NCBI GenBank assembly: GCA_034440635.1
Contig: JAOTON010001933.1
Location: 1-64,000 of the forward strand
Source of the DNA: Lepas anatifera
Lineage: Eukaryota; Arthropoda; Thecostraca; Lepadidae
DNA length: 64,000 nt
Direction: 5' to 3'
This document shows positions 1-10,185 of this stretch, piece by piece. The notes under the pieces are model-generated. The model ran no database searches, was not told where the DNA came from, and saw only the letters and a list, made by a program, of their open reading frames with translations. A program made the position numbers and the translations under genes. Within the stretch, counting starts at the first letter, position 1; each line of letters begins with the position of its first letter.

Positions 1-869
1 ACAGTGATTAGAGAAAAAGGAAAAAATGATAAAAAACGAGTTTACCACCGCTTTTTCGATGCTACGTATCCTACCCACCAATTCGGGAGGCAGGAGGGCA
101 GAGCTCCGACAATTTGATATCCCGATATGTTATGACGTCATGATATGCAGGGACCTCCCATGCTCTTCACGTATTTCCGATATCCTCCAACATGGTGTTT
201 TTAACCGTTCACCAAAGCAAAAAGCGGACAGTCACTGGAGGCGTGCATCCGCATGATTTTCGTGCGCGCAAGGGCCCGGCTGACGAATGGGGATGGCGGG
301 CCAATGAGGTCGGTGCTTGGCTGGTGCATCATGTGGTAGCCTTTGAGCTTTCTTGAAATATACAGAAAATCCTGCAATACTGCTTGAAGATAGTACCATG
401 CTAAGACCTGTATTAAACACTGCAACCTGCAACACGGGTACTGCAATACAAATTGCCTGTCAAAGTGCCTGTAGATACTTTCTCTTTGCGTTACTTAAAC
501 TTATTTTGATCTCCCGATATTCTGTTGATGACAGTTCAGCCTATGTTTTTTTAACTATTCTAGCTGTATTTGGGGCATTTGTAGTATAGCTTTCTGCCAT
601 TGGTCATGGGTGAAGAAGAATAGTACAGAGATCACTGAAATGTGGAGAGCAAATTTGTAGCCTTATGTGGAAGCTTCTAAACTTTTTTCAAGGAAGCATA
701 GCTGGTTGTAATCCTGTTGAACTATCTTACCGTCTTGAGCCCGTGTTAAACGCTGCAACAGGCAACATGGTCAGTACAGTACTAGGCAGGCGTGGATGTT
801 TTGAAATTTTCTGTCATGGTAGCCGCGGACTGCCCCGGCGTCGAACACGTTTTGCTAATATGATGGATA
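1..869. other. No gene recognised; weak internal duplication
   Basis: No convincing coding exon, RNA gene or transposon terminus is visible. Two short stretches resemble stretches further right. Positions about 60-180 resemble 1,410-1,530 (both contain CTACGTATCCT and a CAGAGCTCC(G/A)ACAAT block). Positions about 390-450 resemble 720-790 (both contain a TTAAAC-CTGCAAC core). These look like diverged copies of one non-coding unit. Confidence 0.4.
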
Positions 870-1300
870 AAATTGTTTTCCAGGCATGGCGTATTTTTAG
901 GCCTTATTTTCGAAAACCGGACTGGTCTGCCGTCCCAGACTATTTGGAAAGCCAACGCTTCGTCGATAAGTTCTACAGCGGAGTTTGGTTTTGGCCGGCC
1001 GAGTACACAGACGCCCATCGCACCTGTGGACGCTCCCGGATCTGCTGGCTCGGTGTGTGTGTGTGTGTTTGGTTCTGGGTAATGTTCCCAATTCGTCGCG
1101 GTTTGCCCCTTACCTCAGGGGTCCGGGCCGCGCGAGAAAAACAGGTGCGCAGCGGAGCCGCGCTGTCTGCACTCAATCTGTGGTCAGCGGCGTCAATTAC
1201 GTCCGCCGTGTTCTGTTCTTTGATTCTTTCCCTTGCTGTTGCGATGAAACTTTCAGTCCATGCCACCTATTTTACAGAGCTTTACTTTATATTGCTTTTA
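870..1300 (+). repeat. Dispersed repeat, copy 1 of an inverted pair
   Basis: This GC-rich block of about 430 bp matches 27,035-27,466 in the opposite orientation. Shared landmarks include the start TTGTTTTCCAGGCA, TCGTCGATAAGTTCTAC, a CCTCAGGGGTCCGGGCC segment and a TTTTACAG(A/G)GC end. Conceptual translations of the two copies are similar in one frame, but no domain is recognisable and I see no long open frame with start and stop. It carries a (GT)n tract at about 1,052-1,068. Class unknown: it could be a fragment of a larger transposon. Confidence 0.7.
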
Positions 1301-1624
1301 ATCACCACCGATAGCAGTCAATCTCTACTCACTGACAGATAGACACGGCAAAGGCGAGACATTGCCGTCTGGAGGTCTTCCCAGCTCCGTTAAACAGCTG
1401 TCATGAAACAGCATCCTACGTATCCTTGGTACCAATATTCGGGAAGCGGGGTCGCAGAGCTCCAACAATGGGATATCTTTTGCGTATGTAGGGTGTCGCA
1501 TTGCAGGTTTTGCGCTTCTGCTCGGTGATAACAAATATCTCTCACACCATTCTCGGATGCTCGCGTTGAGGCATTAAGTGTAAGTGAATGCCTCCTTCAT
1601 CAGTCCAGGGCGGAGAAACGCGAG

Positions 1625-1756
1625 TTACTGGCGATGCATGATTTATTTTATACACGTTAACAATACACTACACTTGAACTTCACGACAACATGCGGTACA
1701 AAATGACTAGAAGAATGGCCAGCAGACTGTCGCCGTCCGGAGCGGAAGAGGGGGGC
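1625..1756 (-). pseudogene. Candidate terminal exon with poly(A) signal
   Basis: On the minus strand a pyrimidine tract and CTATTCCAG acceptor precede an exon of about 130 nt ending near an AATAAA at 1,647-1,642. In the phase expected from the previous exon the frame stays open to a TAA at the poly(A) signal. In another phase it ends in a short hydrophobic stretch (LLAILLVILYRML). I cannot decide between the two phases from sequence alone. Confidence 0.4.
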
Positions 1757-2190
1757 CTGGAATAGAAAAAAACAGAGGGTTAGATCAGACAATAAATACA
1801 TCAAATATTAGTGGAAAGTTACCTCAGAGAGTCATCCACATGTGTTCCAAGCAGTGGAGAGAACAAGTTAACGCAAAGTCCTTTCATAAAACAAAATGGA
1901 TAGGTGTCAGTGTAGATAGCAGGTGCAAGGCTTCGGATAGCCCCGTTTGCAGTACCAAAACCATCAGCTGTGAGTTGCGGTACATATTTTGGCATCCCAC
2001 ATCGTAGGTGCATCACCCCAGAATGCTTTAGTTTAGACAAGAACGCTTCAGTTTAGAAAAAGAAGATATCATTTTTGAAAATTAGAAAATCAACGCTAGA
2101 AACGTCACAATACAATAAACATTTAACGTTCTGCTTCCACAATATACACTAGTGATTACTAATGATCAATTGTGGTCGTGTTAAACTCAC

Positions 2191-2484
2191 CAGACGCTTG
2201 GTCTTCCGGTACCACTGCACCACGGAGCGGTTGAAGCCCAGGGCCATCCTGGCCAGGCCGATGAAGGCCTGGGCGTCGCGGAACGGCATTCCGGTGACGG
2301 GGTTCAGCAGCCGCGGACCAGCAGCGAGGTAGAAGTAGATGATCGCCGTCTCGGCCGGCGACCACCTCGCGAACTGGCTGCGGCTGCTGGGCTGCATTCC
2401 CCAGGAGCTGGACCGGTAGCTCTGGCCGTCGCCGAGCCCGTACTCGGCCCTGGCGACGGCGTAGAATGCAGCCAGGGACCCCAT
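2191..2484 (-). pseudogene. SANT-like C-terminal exon of the recombinase-like gene
   Basis: The exon is 98 codons long, flanked by an acceptor (TCGACAG) and donor (GTGAGT), phase 0 at both ends. The translation contains RWSPAETAIIYFYL and later RSVVQWYRKTKRL, with a tryptophan/charged-helix spacing reminiscent of Myb/SANT-like folds found at the C-terminus of zinc-finger tyrosine-recombinase proteins. It is the longest intact exon of the gene. The homology assignment is from memory of the family pattern and would need a profile search. Confidence 0.5.
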
Positions 2485-2854
2485 CTGTCGAGGCAGATAT
2501 GGATATTTGTTACTACCGGAAATAGTCTATGGCTGGGTCTAGGAATAGTTTGTGTGGGGGGCAAACCAACGTATGGGAAAACGCCTGAGGAAGATCACGA
2601 ACACCGAATTTGCCCCAATTCATCAGCTTTGAGGGCCTGGATACAGTTTTATATTTTTGAGGACAGCGATACCCTTGGTCCCCCTGAGTCCATCAGCGGA
2701 ATGACTAACTCTAAGCTCCGTTAGGTAAGATTGCAATTTATCCTGGGATAAAACAATATACACAAAAAAGCAAATGAGCTGGCACGTAGGCACATTAACT
2801 TTAGGCATGTGCCCTTTAAATATCAGGAAAAATAGATGACGCAGTGATACTTAC

Positions 2855-2923
2855 CACCCGAATGCCTGTTTCTTCCTCGACCGCTACCGTGGCACCGGTA
2901 GGGAAGGGCACACTGCCAGTTCT
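2855..2923 (-). pseudogene. Short coding exon, phase 0-0
   Basis: A 69-nt exon between acceptor GCGTCGCAG and donor GTAAGTATC encodes 23 residues beginning RTGSVPFPTG. Both ends are phase 0, matching its neighbours. No motif. Confidence 0.5.
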
Positions 2924-3199
2924 CTGCGACGCAGTGTCAAACAATCAACGGCCTGCAATTGCACCCGTAAATTCACTTGAATAATTTCGCCATCAGCGCT
3001 TGAGGCCTTGCATATTTTCTAGATTCGATATTATGCACATTAAGCCAGTCAACAGTTGGGTTCCCTGTCAATTACCAGTTGATTTACAAGAGCTGTATTT
3101 CGAAAGAATTAGTCGGATATATCGCAAAGAATGTTTACTTTCATCCGTGTTCTTCACCATATAACATTTCTAATTATTCCCAAACGAATTAATGCTTAC

Positions 3200-3262
3200 C
3201 AGTGAGCGGACGGCCTCCTGCAGCATCGTGCCTACTGCAGCTTGTGCAGTAGGCCAAGCGAC
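3200..3262 (-). pseudogene. Short coding exon, phase 0-0
   Basis: A 63-nt exon between acceptor TGCTTCGCAG and donor GTAAGC encodes 21 residues (VAWPTAQAAV at the start, MLQEAVRSL at the end). Phase is preserved with both neighbours. Confidence 0.5.
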
Positions 3263-3430
3263 CTGCGAAGCAGAATGGCAATGCTGAAATCAGTCTGCCT
3301 TATCTGGTGAAGGGATATTATTTTAGCGTGGGCTACACCATCAACAAAATTCACCTGGGCTATTGCACCGTGATTTGCAGTAACATCACATTATTAAATC
3401 ATACCATGTATTCATACTTTAGAGGCAGTC

Positions 3431-3485
3431 AAAGGTTATTTGCATAGAACGCCTTGAAAATACCATCGCTTGATTGATGATGGAG
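3431..3485 (+). repeat. Relic of an I-element-like 3' end
   Basis: The stretch contains GCATAGAACGCCTTGAAAAT followed by TTGATTGAT. It resembles the 3' terminus of retrotransposon copy A (GCACAGAACGCCTAATAAAA, then a TTGA-repeat tail at 32,590-32,625). It could be a short SINE or a 5'-truncated LINE end, inserted in an intron of the minus-strand gene. Confidence 0.5.
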
Positions 3486-3573
3486 TTTTACAGGGGCTTC
3501 ATGGCCACCTCCACCGCCACACATGATTAGGGCTGATTTGATATTTCATTTCCAGAGATAAGAGCCTGCTAAC

Positions 3574-3777
3574 CTGGGGCCTTCCCTCAACAGGTGCAGG
3601 CAGCACTGCCTCTGTCGCTTCCTGACGGGGCGGCGGCGGCGACTGGGCCTCCCGACGGGGCAGCGGTGCCAGGGCCTCCAGACAGGGCGGCGGTGCCGGT
3701 GCCGGGGCCTCCAGACCGAGCAGCGGCAGCGGTGGCAGCATCTGCTCCAATGGAGCAAATGCTGCCTCCAGAGACAG
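3574..3777 (-). pseudogene. Proline-rich exon, copy 1
   Basis: The exon lies between an acceptor (TTTCTCGTCAG) and donor (CAG|GTTAGC). It starts LSLEA and ends PAPVEGRPQ, like the exons at 5,032-5,148 and 5,332-5,435, with an internally expanded proline/alanine/leucine repeat. Open in phase 0. The tandem exon copies probably arose by local duplication. The MITE at 3,802 begins about 20 nt upstream of its acceptor. Confidence 0.5.
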
Positions 3778-3801
3778 CTGACGAGAAACACATTGCATTA
3801 A

Positions 3802-4831
3802 CCCGCGCCCCACCGGGGGTCCGGCGCCACCTTCGCCCCACCGGGGGGGGCATCGATGGCCCCCCCTCTAACTCCGAAAATATGGGCGTTAGCGCAAATC
3901 TGCAAAGTGCAATAGAAAGCTCGCGTGAATTCAGTAAGAAATTACTTCGCATGTTTTAGTGCTCAGGTCAATGGTTTGACCTCCAGAGGTCAAATTAGGT
4001 CAAGATCGGCTATTTTCACTCAAATATGCAATGATTAAGCAAACTGGGCATAACTCTTATGTCATTAGAGCTATTGAGGCCTGGTAAAAGTACATTTGAT
4101 AGCAAATTGCCAGTACTTTTTCCGCTATGTGGAACGTAAAGACCTCCCGCCAGTGGTTTGACCGCCAGAGGGCACCTCGTGACCTAATATGACCCTGAGG
4201 TCACGAAAGGTCAAAAAGTGACCTTGCCGTATATCAAATGAAAGCCAGTGACAAGAACAACACGATGCTGTTTGTTTCACCGCTCTAGCTCAATTAGGTC
4301 AAAAGTTATTGTCAAAATACTGTTTTTGACCTCTGGTGACCTTGGATGACCTTGGAAAAGTCAAAGGGCAAATATGACCCCTGGGATCCGTAAAAGGGTG
4401 TCCAAAAACGTTGTTCTGAGCAGTCTGAGTATTTGCAATCATTTTTGTGGCTTTTATATCATGAAATAGCTTTTCCCCATGCTTTTCCAATGGGAGAGGT
4501 CGCCTCGTGACCTGACCTCAGGGCACGAAATCGAAAAATCCCGGATATACACCTTGTAGACCCTGGAGGGGTCATGAAGTGTAGGGAAGTTTCAAATCGA
4601 TCGACTTTGAAATGTAGCTCTTACAGAGCTCTAAATGTGAAGTGAGGTGACCTTGGTTGACCTCGTCTGGTGACCTGACCTTGGGTGACCCGGGGTAAAA
4701 ATTTCAGGGATGATGGGAAAATGATGAAGTAAGAGGTAGAGCCCTCAACCGCGGTGCTGCGCCTCGTCGTTTTTCTGCTATCCCGGAAAAACCTTAGGGG
4801 GGCCATCGATGGCCCCCCGGTGGGGCGAGGG
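3802..4831 (+). mobile_element. piggyBac-like MITE, copy 1 (TTAA-flanked)
   Basis: Termini are CCCGCGCCCCACCGG at the left and CCGGTGGGGCGAGGG at the right, flanked by TTAA at 3,798-3,801 and 4,832-4,835. TTAA target duplication with termini starting CCC is typical of piggyBac-type elements. There is no transposase frame, so the element is non-autonomous. Near-identical copies lie at 14,479-15,503 (same orientation) and 33,998-35,023 (inverted). Each end also carries a palindrome GGGGCCATCGATGGCCCC. The interior holds about 18 exact AGGTCA/TGACCT hexamers. Confidence 0.85.
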
Positions 4832-5031
4832 TTAAAACATCATCATCTCTCTACAGGTCGGGGAGTCATGCTGATAGGAAAGTTCCGGCCGTGAAACATG
4901 TTTAAAAGGAAGTACTTGAGTATCATACAGTTCGTTTTGTGACGGGAAAGTGACAAACGTTTTCCTGTCAGCAATTATCTGAGCTACAGCGCGAGTCATT
5001 TGTATTAAATTTCCAATGATCCAATGCTAAC

Positions 5032-5148
5032 CTGGGGCCTCCCCTCCACCGGCGCGGGCAGCACCGTCTCTGCCGCTTCCCGACGGGGCGGTGGCGGCGA
5101 TGGGGCCTCCCGACGGGGCGGCAGCGGTGGCGGGGCCTCCAGAGACAG
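5032..5148 (-). pseudogene. Proline-rich exon, copy 2
   Basis: Acceptor TTTCTCTTCAG and donor CAG|GTTAGC bound a 117-nt phase-0 exon that starts LSLEAPPPLPPRREAP and ends PAPVEGRPQ. It is the shortest clean version of the repeated exon. Confidence 0.5.
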
Positions 5149-5331
5149 CTGAAGAGAAACACAGTGTGAGTGAACAATGCTCATCTCCATTCTGAGAAGT
5201 GGGCATGACCGAGCAAGTATGAAAATTAAACACGAGCTTATCAATGGCCGTATGCAGTGAACCAAAGTTAAGGTTTCCGGTATGGCCAAGCTACACACGC
5301 AGTCTTGGCTAAAAACATTGGACTGACTAAC

Positions 5332-5435
5332 CTGGGCCGTCAGCTGCTCGGGTGCAGGCCGCACCACCGTCGCGGCTGGCTCCCGACGGTATGAGGGGGC
5401 GGTGGTCTCCCACCGGAGGCTGGCTCCAGGGACAG
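5332..5435 (-). pseudogene. Proline-rich exon, copy 3 (frame altered)
   Basis: Acceptor TTTGTCCTCAG and donor CAG|GTTAGT. The start reads LSLEP in one frame. The end (PAPEQLTAQ) matches the other two copies only in a different frame. This copy has probably suffered an indel. Confidence 0.45.
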
Positions 5436-5592
5436 CTGAGGACAAACAGTATGGAGAGACATGTTTATACCCCTGCTAGACACTGGCCACGCTGATAAAT
5501 AAAGTCGAAGTATGTCCATTCTATCACATTCGTTGCTCAGCTGCTGCAAAGCCATTTACTTATCTATCAGCTTTAAGTGGAAGAGCACTTAC

Positions 5593-5749
5593 CAGCCCGG
5601 TCCTAAACGAAGCCGCATAGGGCGCTATGCGGCTGCGGTGCCCCTGGGCCATGTAGGCTGATTCGGTGGTGCTGGTGGAGGTGGGCCCGGGCCTCAGCCG
5701 CCACCTCCGCCGAAAAGCCTATCACGCCTCGTTCACGGAGTGCCCGGTC
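5593..5749 (-). pseudogene. Exon with putative catalytic Tyr segment, frame-broken
   Basis: Acceptor GCTTTGCAG and donor GTAAGTG. The first half reads DRALRERGVIGFSAEV in one frame. The second half reads TTESAYMAQGHRSRIAPY in another. The S/T-T-x-x-x-Y pattern followed by a basic helix resembles the nucleophilic tyrosine region of tyrosine recombinases. The frame change and in-frame stops in both single frames point to decay or a base-call error. Confidence 0.4.
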
Positions 5750-6138
5750 CTGCAAAGCACGGCAGGGCACCGCTGTCACTGGTGATTCATGGATGAGGAA
5801 TAGAAGAATCACCCTGGCCACGAAAAGTTCATTACCGCGTAGATATGTTTCGTAACGAGTAAAAACATTATAACACAGTATGTCTAACTACCTTCACTCA
5901 GACATTAGTAGCATAGGTGAGTTTATATCTACTTTGCCTTATACTACTCTAGCTTAAAAAATTCCACGCTCAGCAGGAGGTGGTAATTCACATGAGTTCA
6001 AGTCCATGATTTAGCCCGTACTTGTGAAAACATTATACAGTGTCACAACACAACGTGCCAACAAAGCGTCATCCCTAACCCGTCAGCTACTGCGTCACCT
6101 GTACTGCTACTACAGCTACATCTGCATACAAATCTTAC

Positions 6139-6294
6139 CATAACGTTCTGGAACGTTCTGTTCCGGGACCCCGTGAACCTCCCCACCAGGTTGGGAGCCG
6201 GCCCCATTTCCAGGAGCGCTGCGGCCTCTTGCAGCCTCTGGTTGAGCGACTCCGTGCTGGTAGAGACGCCCACCAGCACGGGAGGGGTTGTCGG
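6139..6294 (-). pseudogene. Recombinase-core exon (phase inconsistent)
   Basis: Acceptor CCATTGCAG and donor ATG|GTAAGA. The phase-0 frame gives TESLNQRLQEAAALLEMG then FTGSRNRTFQNVM, which looks coding and could hold the second catalytic Arg region. The previous exon ends in phase 1, which would force a less plausible frame, so an indel is likely near this junction. Confidence 0.4.
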
Positions 6295-6529
6295 CTGCAA
6301 TGGAACACGCCAATGAGTCAATTACCCAGCGCAACTTTCTCAACTCCCCTGACTCTATCACTGGCTCAACATTGCGTAGTATGCCAGTGACTTACCACCC
6401 AGCCTTACTTATTTAGGTGTTTTGCCAAATTGCTTACATCATATGGCGTTTCTGTATCGTTTCAACATCTGATACACACAAACTTTGTTTTCATTACATC
6501 ATGAGCTACGCACAGATGCCAGTTCATAC

Positions 6530-6698
6530 CTGACTTGGTCATCCTCTGGCGGAGGATGGGCCGCAGCTCCGCCGTGAAATGGCGCAGAGCCAGCATCACT
6601 GTTGATGAGATGACCAGCAGCAGCTGGCCGTGGGAGCGGAGGGTCTTGCTGCGGGACGTGTAAAACGACCACCAGCGCGATCCCTCGTACTCAAACGG
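6530..6698 (-). pseudogene. Recombinase-core exon with Lys strand
   Basis: Acceptor CCTGTCAG, donor GTATGA. The translation contains RWWSFYTSRSKTLRSHG and TAELRPIL. A K-T-x(3)-H-G strand followed by a helix ending in an R-P pair is seen between the Arg I and second Arg boxes in many eukaryotic tyrosine recombinases. Phase 0 on entry matches the preceding Arg-box exon. Confidence 0.5.
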
Positions 6699-6932
6699 CT
6701 GACAGGACGACACAAACATTGACGGCACGGTCAGTGTGCACTGGCATTTCAGCAAGTACCTGGCTTGGCGAATAGTGTTGCTGGTACCATGAAATTGTCG
6801 TGGCACCATGGGGAATATGTTCTTTATCAACAAAACAAACAGCTTTCTTGCTCAGTGATTGTAGTCTGATTTCTTTCAGTTTAGCAGAAAAGTCACAATT
6901 CAACTTCGCTGACTGGACTACCTAACATCATT

Positions 6933-6958
6933 CACACACACACACACACACACACACA
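6933..6958 (+). repeat. (CA)n microsatellite
   Basis: Uninterrupted CA dinucleotides over 26 bp in an intron. Confidence 0.95.
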
Positions 6959-7041
6959 TACTCAACGCTCAAATACATTTACATGAGACTCTTACACAGG
7001 GAAATAGGCGAAACAAACCATTGCAAATGCTAGATAGGTAC

Positions 7042-7129
7042 CTCAGCTCCGGCCATCTCCTCCTCAGTGAAGCCGACGAGGGCTCCAGTCCTGGCGCCGC
7101 CCAGGTTAGAAAGGGCGATGAAGAGCATC
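7042..7129 (-). pseudogene. Arg-box exon of the tyrosine-recombinase-like core
   Basis: Acceptor CCATCACAG, donor GAG|GTACC. The translation MLFIALSNLGGARTGALVGF is followed by TEEEMAGAE. A small-residue/ARTG/L-x(2)-F-T-x-E-E pattern matches the first catalytic Arg region of tyrosine recombinases. Phase 2 on entry and 0 on exit fit the neighbouring exons. Confidence 0.55.
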
Positions 7130-7397
7130 CTGTGATGGAGAGACAAAACATCCAGCTTTTGATACCTGCTTCATCAAGATTGATTTACTGGGGAGGACTT
7201 ATATACAGTTGGTGGTAACAATGTTGTTGGCTCCATGGTGAAGAGACCAGGAGAAGGAGTTTACTATATTTACACATAATCACGCTACAGGTTCACGTTG
7301 AACGCTTCGTCCTTCCATAAACAACCAGGATCGACTTGTTATGCCGAGATATTTTATTTTGTTGCATTATACGGCCACCGACACTTGAGAAACTCAC

Positions 7398-7557
7398 GCC
7401 CTAAACTGCTAAGCCAGCTGATAAGTTGGGGCCATCCCCATCGCTTCACGGAGGTAGCGCTGAGTGATGGCCTCGATCAGCAGGCGCTCATCAGCCGAGA
7501 GGGTGAGGGCCGGATCCCTCTTCGCCTCCTCCCGCTGTGCCCTCTGCAGGCTGATAG
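7398..7557 (-). pseudogene. Core exon carrying a premature TAG
   Basis: Acceptor GTTTCTCAG and donor GTGAGTTTC. The frame (phase 1 in, phase 2 out) runs through RAQREEAKRD and LSADERLLIEAITQRYL but meets TAG at 7,409-7,411, four codons before the donor. The residues after the stop join cleanly to the Arg-box exon, so the stop looks like a nonsense mutation rather than the natural end. Confidence 0.5.
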
Positions 7558-7888
7558 CTGAGAAACGCACAAATGCACGACTACTTAGTACAAAAACATA
7601 AATTGCCTTTGGTGAGCTGAAATGGAGGAACTCGGATAACGTAAGCAAATCGAACACTAGGTAACAAGCAACACAATTGCGAATTATAAACTTCAAATTC
7701 CTCAGCCTTGGCGGTGACAGCCTTCTGCACACAATCCGTGTATCGCCCTTGGGTGAATCCAGGAGCAACTTGTCATGCACAGAACGCTTTATAAAGAAAT
7801 ATTTAGCTAACTGGATACTTTAGAGCCGGACAAAAGTGCCATACACATAATGCCTTATAAAGAACCCTTGTTTTCAGCAGTGACTCAC

Positions 7889-8017
7889 CCTGGCCGTACT
7901 GATCGCGCAGCCGGGTGAGGCCCAAGGAAAGCTGGCGGAACGGAGCCGTGATGGCCTGGTTCCGCAGCCGCCAGCTGTTGTCCGCGATCCAGGTGCACAG
8001 GTGGCGGACTGCCTTAA
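7889..8017 (-). pseudogene. 3' part of a core exon split by a TTAA element
   Basis: The segment ends at donor CAGG|GTGAGT and encodes KAVRHLCTWIADNSWRLRN onward. It stops at TTAA 8,014-8,017, where a 6.3-kb element begins. Joining it to 14,426-14,340 through a single TTAA (codons CTG CTT AAG GCA) restores an uninterrupted frame across the junction. Confidence 0.6.
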
Positions 8018-8373
8018 AGGGACATTGTCGCAAAAATTTTTATTGTGGTTTCTTAATATTTGAAAAATCCTGATATTGGAACCGTCAATCATTTCTTTAT
8101 TTTCAGCTGAATTTTTGGAAGCCACTCAACAATTATTCAAATTTGTTAACAATATCAATAATGGGCTGTAACCTCCTCTTCACCTCTATTCTATCAATCA
8201 AAGTCTTGAGTTCTAGAAATGATTTGTTTGGAATAAAAATGTTTTCATGCTGTATTCGTATTCAATTTATTTTTATTAAGCCTCAAAAATACTAATATTA
8301 CATTAGTTTGTCCAAAACATTCGGCTTGAGAAAACCAATCAGGAAAGTTTTAAAATCAGGCAGATGTCGTACG

Positions 8374-8444
8374 GCAGGGATGGTATAGTGGCCTCCATTC
8401 CCGACTCTCACACGGGTGATACTGGTTCGAATCTAGGTCGTCGA
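8374..8444 (+). tRNA. tRNA-Glu(CTC)-like pseudogene or SINE head
   Basis: The D-arm TGGTATAGTGG, an anticodon loop with CTC in ACTCTCAC, and a T-loop GGTTCGAATC are spaced as in tRNA-Glu. The predicted acceptor arms (GCAGGGA and TCGTCGA) do not pair, so a functional tRNA is unlikely. Confidence 0.55.
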
Positions 8445-9355
8445 ACCTTTTACTGTAAATTTTTTGTCTGATTTTCTTCTTGTTTGTTCAGGCGTACTAA
8501 TGGATGAAGCATAGTCGGATCCATGATTGCCGATCGGGGAGGGGGTAACTTCCAGGGAGGGCACCATCCGGACCAGGGGGAGGGAGAGGCCGCCACCTTT
8601 GACCGGCAAAACTTATCAGATGGACGCTAAATCCTATCCATGTGCGCCGATTTTCGCATCCTGGGGGGAGGGGATGGCACGAGCCATTTTAGGGTTCACC
8701 AGGGCATATTTTAAGGAATTGGGACTGGTGGGCATTAGGCTGAAAAGGGCACAAATTCCCACTAAAAGGGCACTCCTACAACATCAAATGACTGGTGACT
8801 GGTGTGCACTGGGCCGTCCAGGGCCGTTCACTGGTGGGCATAGCATGGGGGACTGGTGGGCAAAATGCCCACCACTTTGTAGCTTAAAATATGCCCTGGG
8901 GTTCACCGAGAGTTGATCAGAGAGGGTGGGGGCACGTGCCCCCTTTGCCCTCCTGGATCCTCCTATGGGATGACGTAGCTATTCTAAGGACAATTTCTTC
9001 TGGTTATCCCTCCGTCAAGGTAGTTGAGGGAAAGGGAATATTAGCCCCAAATATTTTTTAATCTGACCGGCGTACCAAACTGGGACCGGCTTGTCTCCAG
9101 CTCCCTGCAATGGTTCTCAATCCGTCGGATTTCCCTCTATTGGAGACCAGTTCCCCTGTTTTCTGACCACCGGGACACGCTGTTCGTCGTTCGAAAATGT
9201 CTTGTGTCCTTTGCTGAAGGCCATTCTTGAAGGCTGGCCGGTTTTCGTGCAAACCAAGAACCAGAAACTGACCCAATAAAAAAGCAGGGGTGGCTCTATG
9301 AGATTAAGGTGTTAATCTCGAGATTAATGTGCCTCGAGGTTAATTAATAGTTTAA

Positions 9356-9754
9356 CACACGCATTGACGGGAGGCGGGTACTTGCCCCTCCCCGTCTTGC
9401 TTTTCGAACAGAACATAAAAACGGCGGCGCGTAGCGCCGCCGTACTTGACATACATTCTCTCATCATTTTTACAACTTTTGTCAAAATTTTAAGGTTAGG
9501 TCATCTCACGTCAGGTCACCAGTACGGGTCAAGTGACCTGACCTCAAAGTTTAAAACGACATAAGTCGGAACAAAGTGAACTCATCCGATTGAAGTGACC
9601 TGACAAAATGGTTAAAATATTTCGATGGAGAAGCGTATGGGCTACCCAACGCCGTTTACCATTTTTCACTACCTACCGTGGTTCTCGAGATTTTAGGGGG
9701 TACCCGACCCCCCTGTCAAAGCGAAGGTGGCTTAGAGCCCCGTCAATGCGCGTG
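9356..9754. mobile_element. 399-bp TTAA MITE
   Basis: Terminal inverted repeats CACACGCATTGACGGG and CCCGTCAATGCGCGTG are flanked by TTAA at 9,352-9,355 and 9,755-9,758. No coding capacity. The interior has several AGGTCA half-sites and a perfect GC hairpin (ACGGCGGCGC, loop GTA, GCGCCGCCGT) at 9,421-9,443. It is distinct from the 1-kb MITE family. Confidence 0.75.
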
Positions 9755-9846
9755 TTAATCTGGTAAAACAACGAGATAAAACGTTAATCCGTACGAGATA
9801 AAACGCGTTCGAGATTAAATGTGGCGGTCTCCCAGGGCGGACCACC

Positions 9847-10185
9847 CTGAAAGACCGCCTGGGCCTTTCACGGCAGGAGAGTGTGGAGGTGTAGCGCCTG
9901 CGCACTGGCCACTCCCTTCTCCTGTGCAGCTACCGAAAGAGGATCGGCCTGGACCCGGAGGTCACGTTCCAGGAATGCGACGATGGAGAGGACGAGCTCC
10001 TCCACCAACTTCTGACCCGGTGCTCTGCGTGCGCTGACCTGCACTGGGACATATTTGGACGGGACGACCCGCCCATCCGGGAGGCGCTGGCGGACCCACG
10101 ACGGCTGGCGATGTTCCTGCGGCGGTTGGGGCGCCTGCAGGGGCGCCCCCCATATGGCCGGAACACTCAATCAATGAATCCGATT
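9847..10185 (+). pseudogene. C-terminal remnant of a non-LTR retrotransposon ORF2
   Basis: The frame starting near 9,847 reads LSRQESVEV, a TAG at 9,892-9,894, then RLRTGHSLLLCSYRKRIGLD, a C-x(n)-C region, and REALADPRRLAMFLRRLGRL. The RLRTGHS block and the ending FLRRLG are characteristic of the region after reverse transcriptase in several arthropod non-LTR elements. RT itself is absent. It is a different lineage from copies A-D. Confidence 0.6.

Noticed and set aside
8527..8916. 129-codon open frame
   Set aside because: G-rich composition, no motif, no splice context, inside transposon DNA.
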